The notes beneath the pieces were generated by a model that searched no databases, was not told the DNA's origin, and was given only the letters and a program-made list of their open reading frames with translations. DNA of 14,375 bases from Hyphomicrobiales bacterium (GTDB lineage: Bacteria; Pseudomonadota; Alphaproteobacteria; Rhizobiales; Aestuariivirgaceae): NCBI GenBank assembly GCA_026987255.1, contig JALSNA010000177.1, positions 1 to 14,375 on the forward strand, in the 5' to 3' direction. Shown piece after piece: positions 12,886-14,375 of this stretch. Both the position numbers and the translations under genes were made by a program. Each line of letters begins with the position of its first letter. Position 1 is the first letter of the stretch.

Positions 12886-14375
12886 ATGAACCTGCGCAAC
12901 ATCGCCATCATCGCCCACGTGGATCATGGCAAGACCACCCTCATCGACCGGCTGCTGGCGGCCTCCGGGGCCTTTCGCGACAACCAGCAGGTGGCCGAGC
13001 GGGCCATGGATTCCAACGATCTGGAGCGCGAGCGCGGCATCACCATCCTGGCCAAGGTCACCTCGCTGGAATGGAAGGGGGTGCGCATCAATATCGTCGA
13101 TACGCCGGGGCATGCGGATTTCGGCGGCGAGGTGGAGCGCATCCTGAGCATGGTGGATGGCGTCATCCTGCTGGTGGATGCCGCCGAGGGCGTGATGCCG
13201 CAGACCAAGTTCGTGCTCACCAAGGCGCTGGCCCAGGGGCTGCGGCCCATCGTCGCCGTCAACAAGATCGACAAGCCCGAAGAGCGCCACGAGGAGGTCA
13301 TCACCGAGGCCTTCGATCTGTTCATCGCCCTGGGGGCGGAGGATGAGCAGCTGGATTTCTCCATCCTCTATGGCTCGGCCAAGGAGGGCTGGATGTCGCT
13401 CGATCCCCATGCCGGGCCCGATGCCGGGATGGATGCGCTATTCGATCTGGTGATCGATCACGTGCCCGCGCCGAAGGTGGAGGAGGGGCCCTTTCGCATG
13501 CTGGCGACGCTGATCGAGGCCGATCCCTTCTTAGGGCGCATTCTCACCGGGCGCATCGCGTCGGGCTCGGTGAAGCCCAATGACGCGGTCAAGGTGCTGG
13601 ACCGGGAGGGCAAGGTGGTGGAGACGGGGCGGGTATCCAGGATCTTGGCCTTTCGCGGCCTGTCGCGCCAGCCCATCGAGGAGGGGCAGGCGGGCGACAT
13701 CGTGGCCATCGCCGGGCTGAAGGAGGCCACGGTGGCCCATACCCTGTGCGATCCGTCCGTCGATGCGCCGATCGCCGCCCAGCCCATCGACCCGCCGACC
13801 CTGTCCATGACCTTCCGCATCAATGACGGGCCGCTGGCGGGGCGGGAGGGCGACAAGGTGCAAAGCCGGGTGATCCGCGAGCGGCTGATGAAGGAGGCGG
13901 AGGGCAACGTGGCCCTGCGGGTGGAGGACGTGCCCGGCGAGGCGGAGGCCTTCAAGGTCTCCGGCCGCGGCGAGCTGCAGCTGGCGGTGCTCATCGAGAC
14001 CATGCGCCGGGAGGGCTTCGAGATGACGGTGGGCCGCCCCCGGGTGGTCATGCGCGAGGAAAACGGGGTGAAGCTGGAGCCCGTCGAGGAGGTGATCATC
14101 GACGTGGACGAGGAATATTCCGGCGCGGTGGTGCAGAAGATTTCGGAGCGCAAGGGGGTGCTGGTGGACATGACCTCCTCCGGCACGGGCCGCCAGCGGC
14201 TGGTCTTTCACGCCCCGACGCGCGGTCTGATCGGCTACCATTCGGAGCTGATGAGCGATACCCGCGGCTCGGCGGTGCTCAACCGCCTGTTCCATGCCTG
14301 GGAGCCCTACAAGGGGGCCATTGCGAAGCGCTCCACCGGGGCCATCATCTCCAACGCCAACGGCAAGGCTGTGGC
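12886..14375 (+). CDS. typA: Ribosome-associated GTPase TypA/BipA, N-terminal ~80% (C-terminus beyond window)
   Basis: TypA/BipA is a ribosome-binding translational GTPase needed for stress and low-temperature adaptation and 50S assembly. About 496 of roughly 605 residues are present. The G domain has G1 AHVDHGKTT (10-18), G2 RGITI (49-53), G3 DTPGHADF (71-78), G4 NKID (124-127) and G5 GSAKEG. Then follow domain II (ATLIEADPFLGRILTGRI), the EF-G III-like domain (GPLAGREGDKVQSR, VSGRGELQLAVLIETMRREGFEM) and the start of the BipA-specific C-terminal part (RGLIGYHSEL, TRGSAVLNRLFHAWEPYKG). ATG 12886 gives the family start MNLRNIAIIAHVDHGKT, though the ribosome site (AAAGAGA) is weak. The palindrome at 12804-12867 is immediately upstream. 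Confidence 0.97.
   Translation, partial: MNLRNIAIIAHVDHGKTTLIDRLLAASGAFRDNQQVAERAMDSNDLERERGITILAKVTSLEWKGVRINIVDTPGHADFGGEVERILSMVDGVILLVDAAEGVMPQTKFVLTKALAQGLRPIVAVNKIDKPEERHEEVITEAFDLFIALGAEDEQLDFSILYGSAKEGWMSLDPHAGPDAGMDALFDLVIDHVPAPKVEEGPFRMLATLIEADPFLGRILTGRIASGSVKPNDAVKVLDREGKVVETGRVSRILAFRGLSRQPIEEGQAGDIVAIAGLKEATVAHTLCDPSVDAPIAAQPIDPPTLSMTFRINDGPLAGREGDKVQSRVIRERLMKEAEGNVALRVEDVPGEAEAFKVSGRGELQLAVLIETMRREGFEMTVGRPRVVMREENGVKLEPVEEVIIDVDEEYSGAVVQKISERKGVLVDMTSSGTGRQRLVFHAPTRGLIGYHSELMSDTRGSAVLNRLFHAWEPYKGAIAKRSTGAIISNANGKAV

Overview
The window comes from the chromosome of a GC-rich alphaproteobacterium. The evidence is a rimP-nusA-ylxR-infB operon whose YlxR protein carries a fused L7Ae-like domain, an Irr-type Fur-family regulator, Dut/Hsp33/TypA proteins of alphaproteobacterial type, and promoters of the form TTG-N17-TAtA. 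I cannot assign an order with confidence; an affinity to Hyphomicrobiales or a nearby lineage is inference. Nearly all genes are core housekeeping genes. No tRNA, rRNA, CRISPR array, complete insertion sequence or prophage gene is visible.

Layout. Positions 1-3956 (minus strand) hold rimP, nusA, ylxR and the N-terminal part of infB. This is the transcription/translation factor operon, read from a promoter at about 4090-4118. Its leader contains an intrinsic terminator before rimP, so read-through into the operon is probably attenuated. Positions 4328-7499 (plus strand) hold dnaN, then the tightly packed dapB-gpmA-dut cluster, followed by hslO (7606-8547) and yebC (8824-9570) with its own terminator. 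Positions 9803-10677 (minus) hold irr followed by an ArsC-type arsenate reductase, nearly overlapping. rpmB (11291-11587, minus) has a strong terminator and a structured leader. A secreted DUF3108-type protein (11870-12697, plus) and the 5' four fifths of typA (from 12886, plus) close the window.

Between these genes lies the unusual part, a set of interspersed palindromic repeats. One family of about 120 bp (R1) occurs at 8634-8749 and 9646-9772, with a remnant at 8557-8576 and an interrupted inverted half-copy around 10810-11158. A second group of short palindromes has ends of the type GGGTCwGGACyCA (R2 at 10849-10980 and 12804-12867; R3 at 10983-11143). The 10849-11143 pair sits in tandem inside the R1 half-copy, each unit bounded by TA. 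Removing both units and one TA restores an uninterrupted R1 sequence, matching the 9646-9772 copy at 29 of 31 positions. This is good internal evidence that R2/R3 are small non-autonomous mobile elements with TA target duplication, of the kind seen in the IS630/Tc1-mariner group, nested in an older repeat.

The main regulatory observations are the rimP leader attenuator, a dyad centred on the irr -35 box (possible autoregulation), a hairpin in the rpmB leader, and an R2 palindrome occupying almost the whole region just upstream of the typA start.
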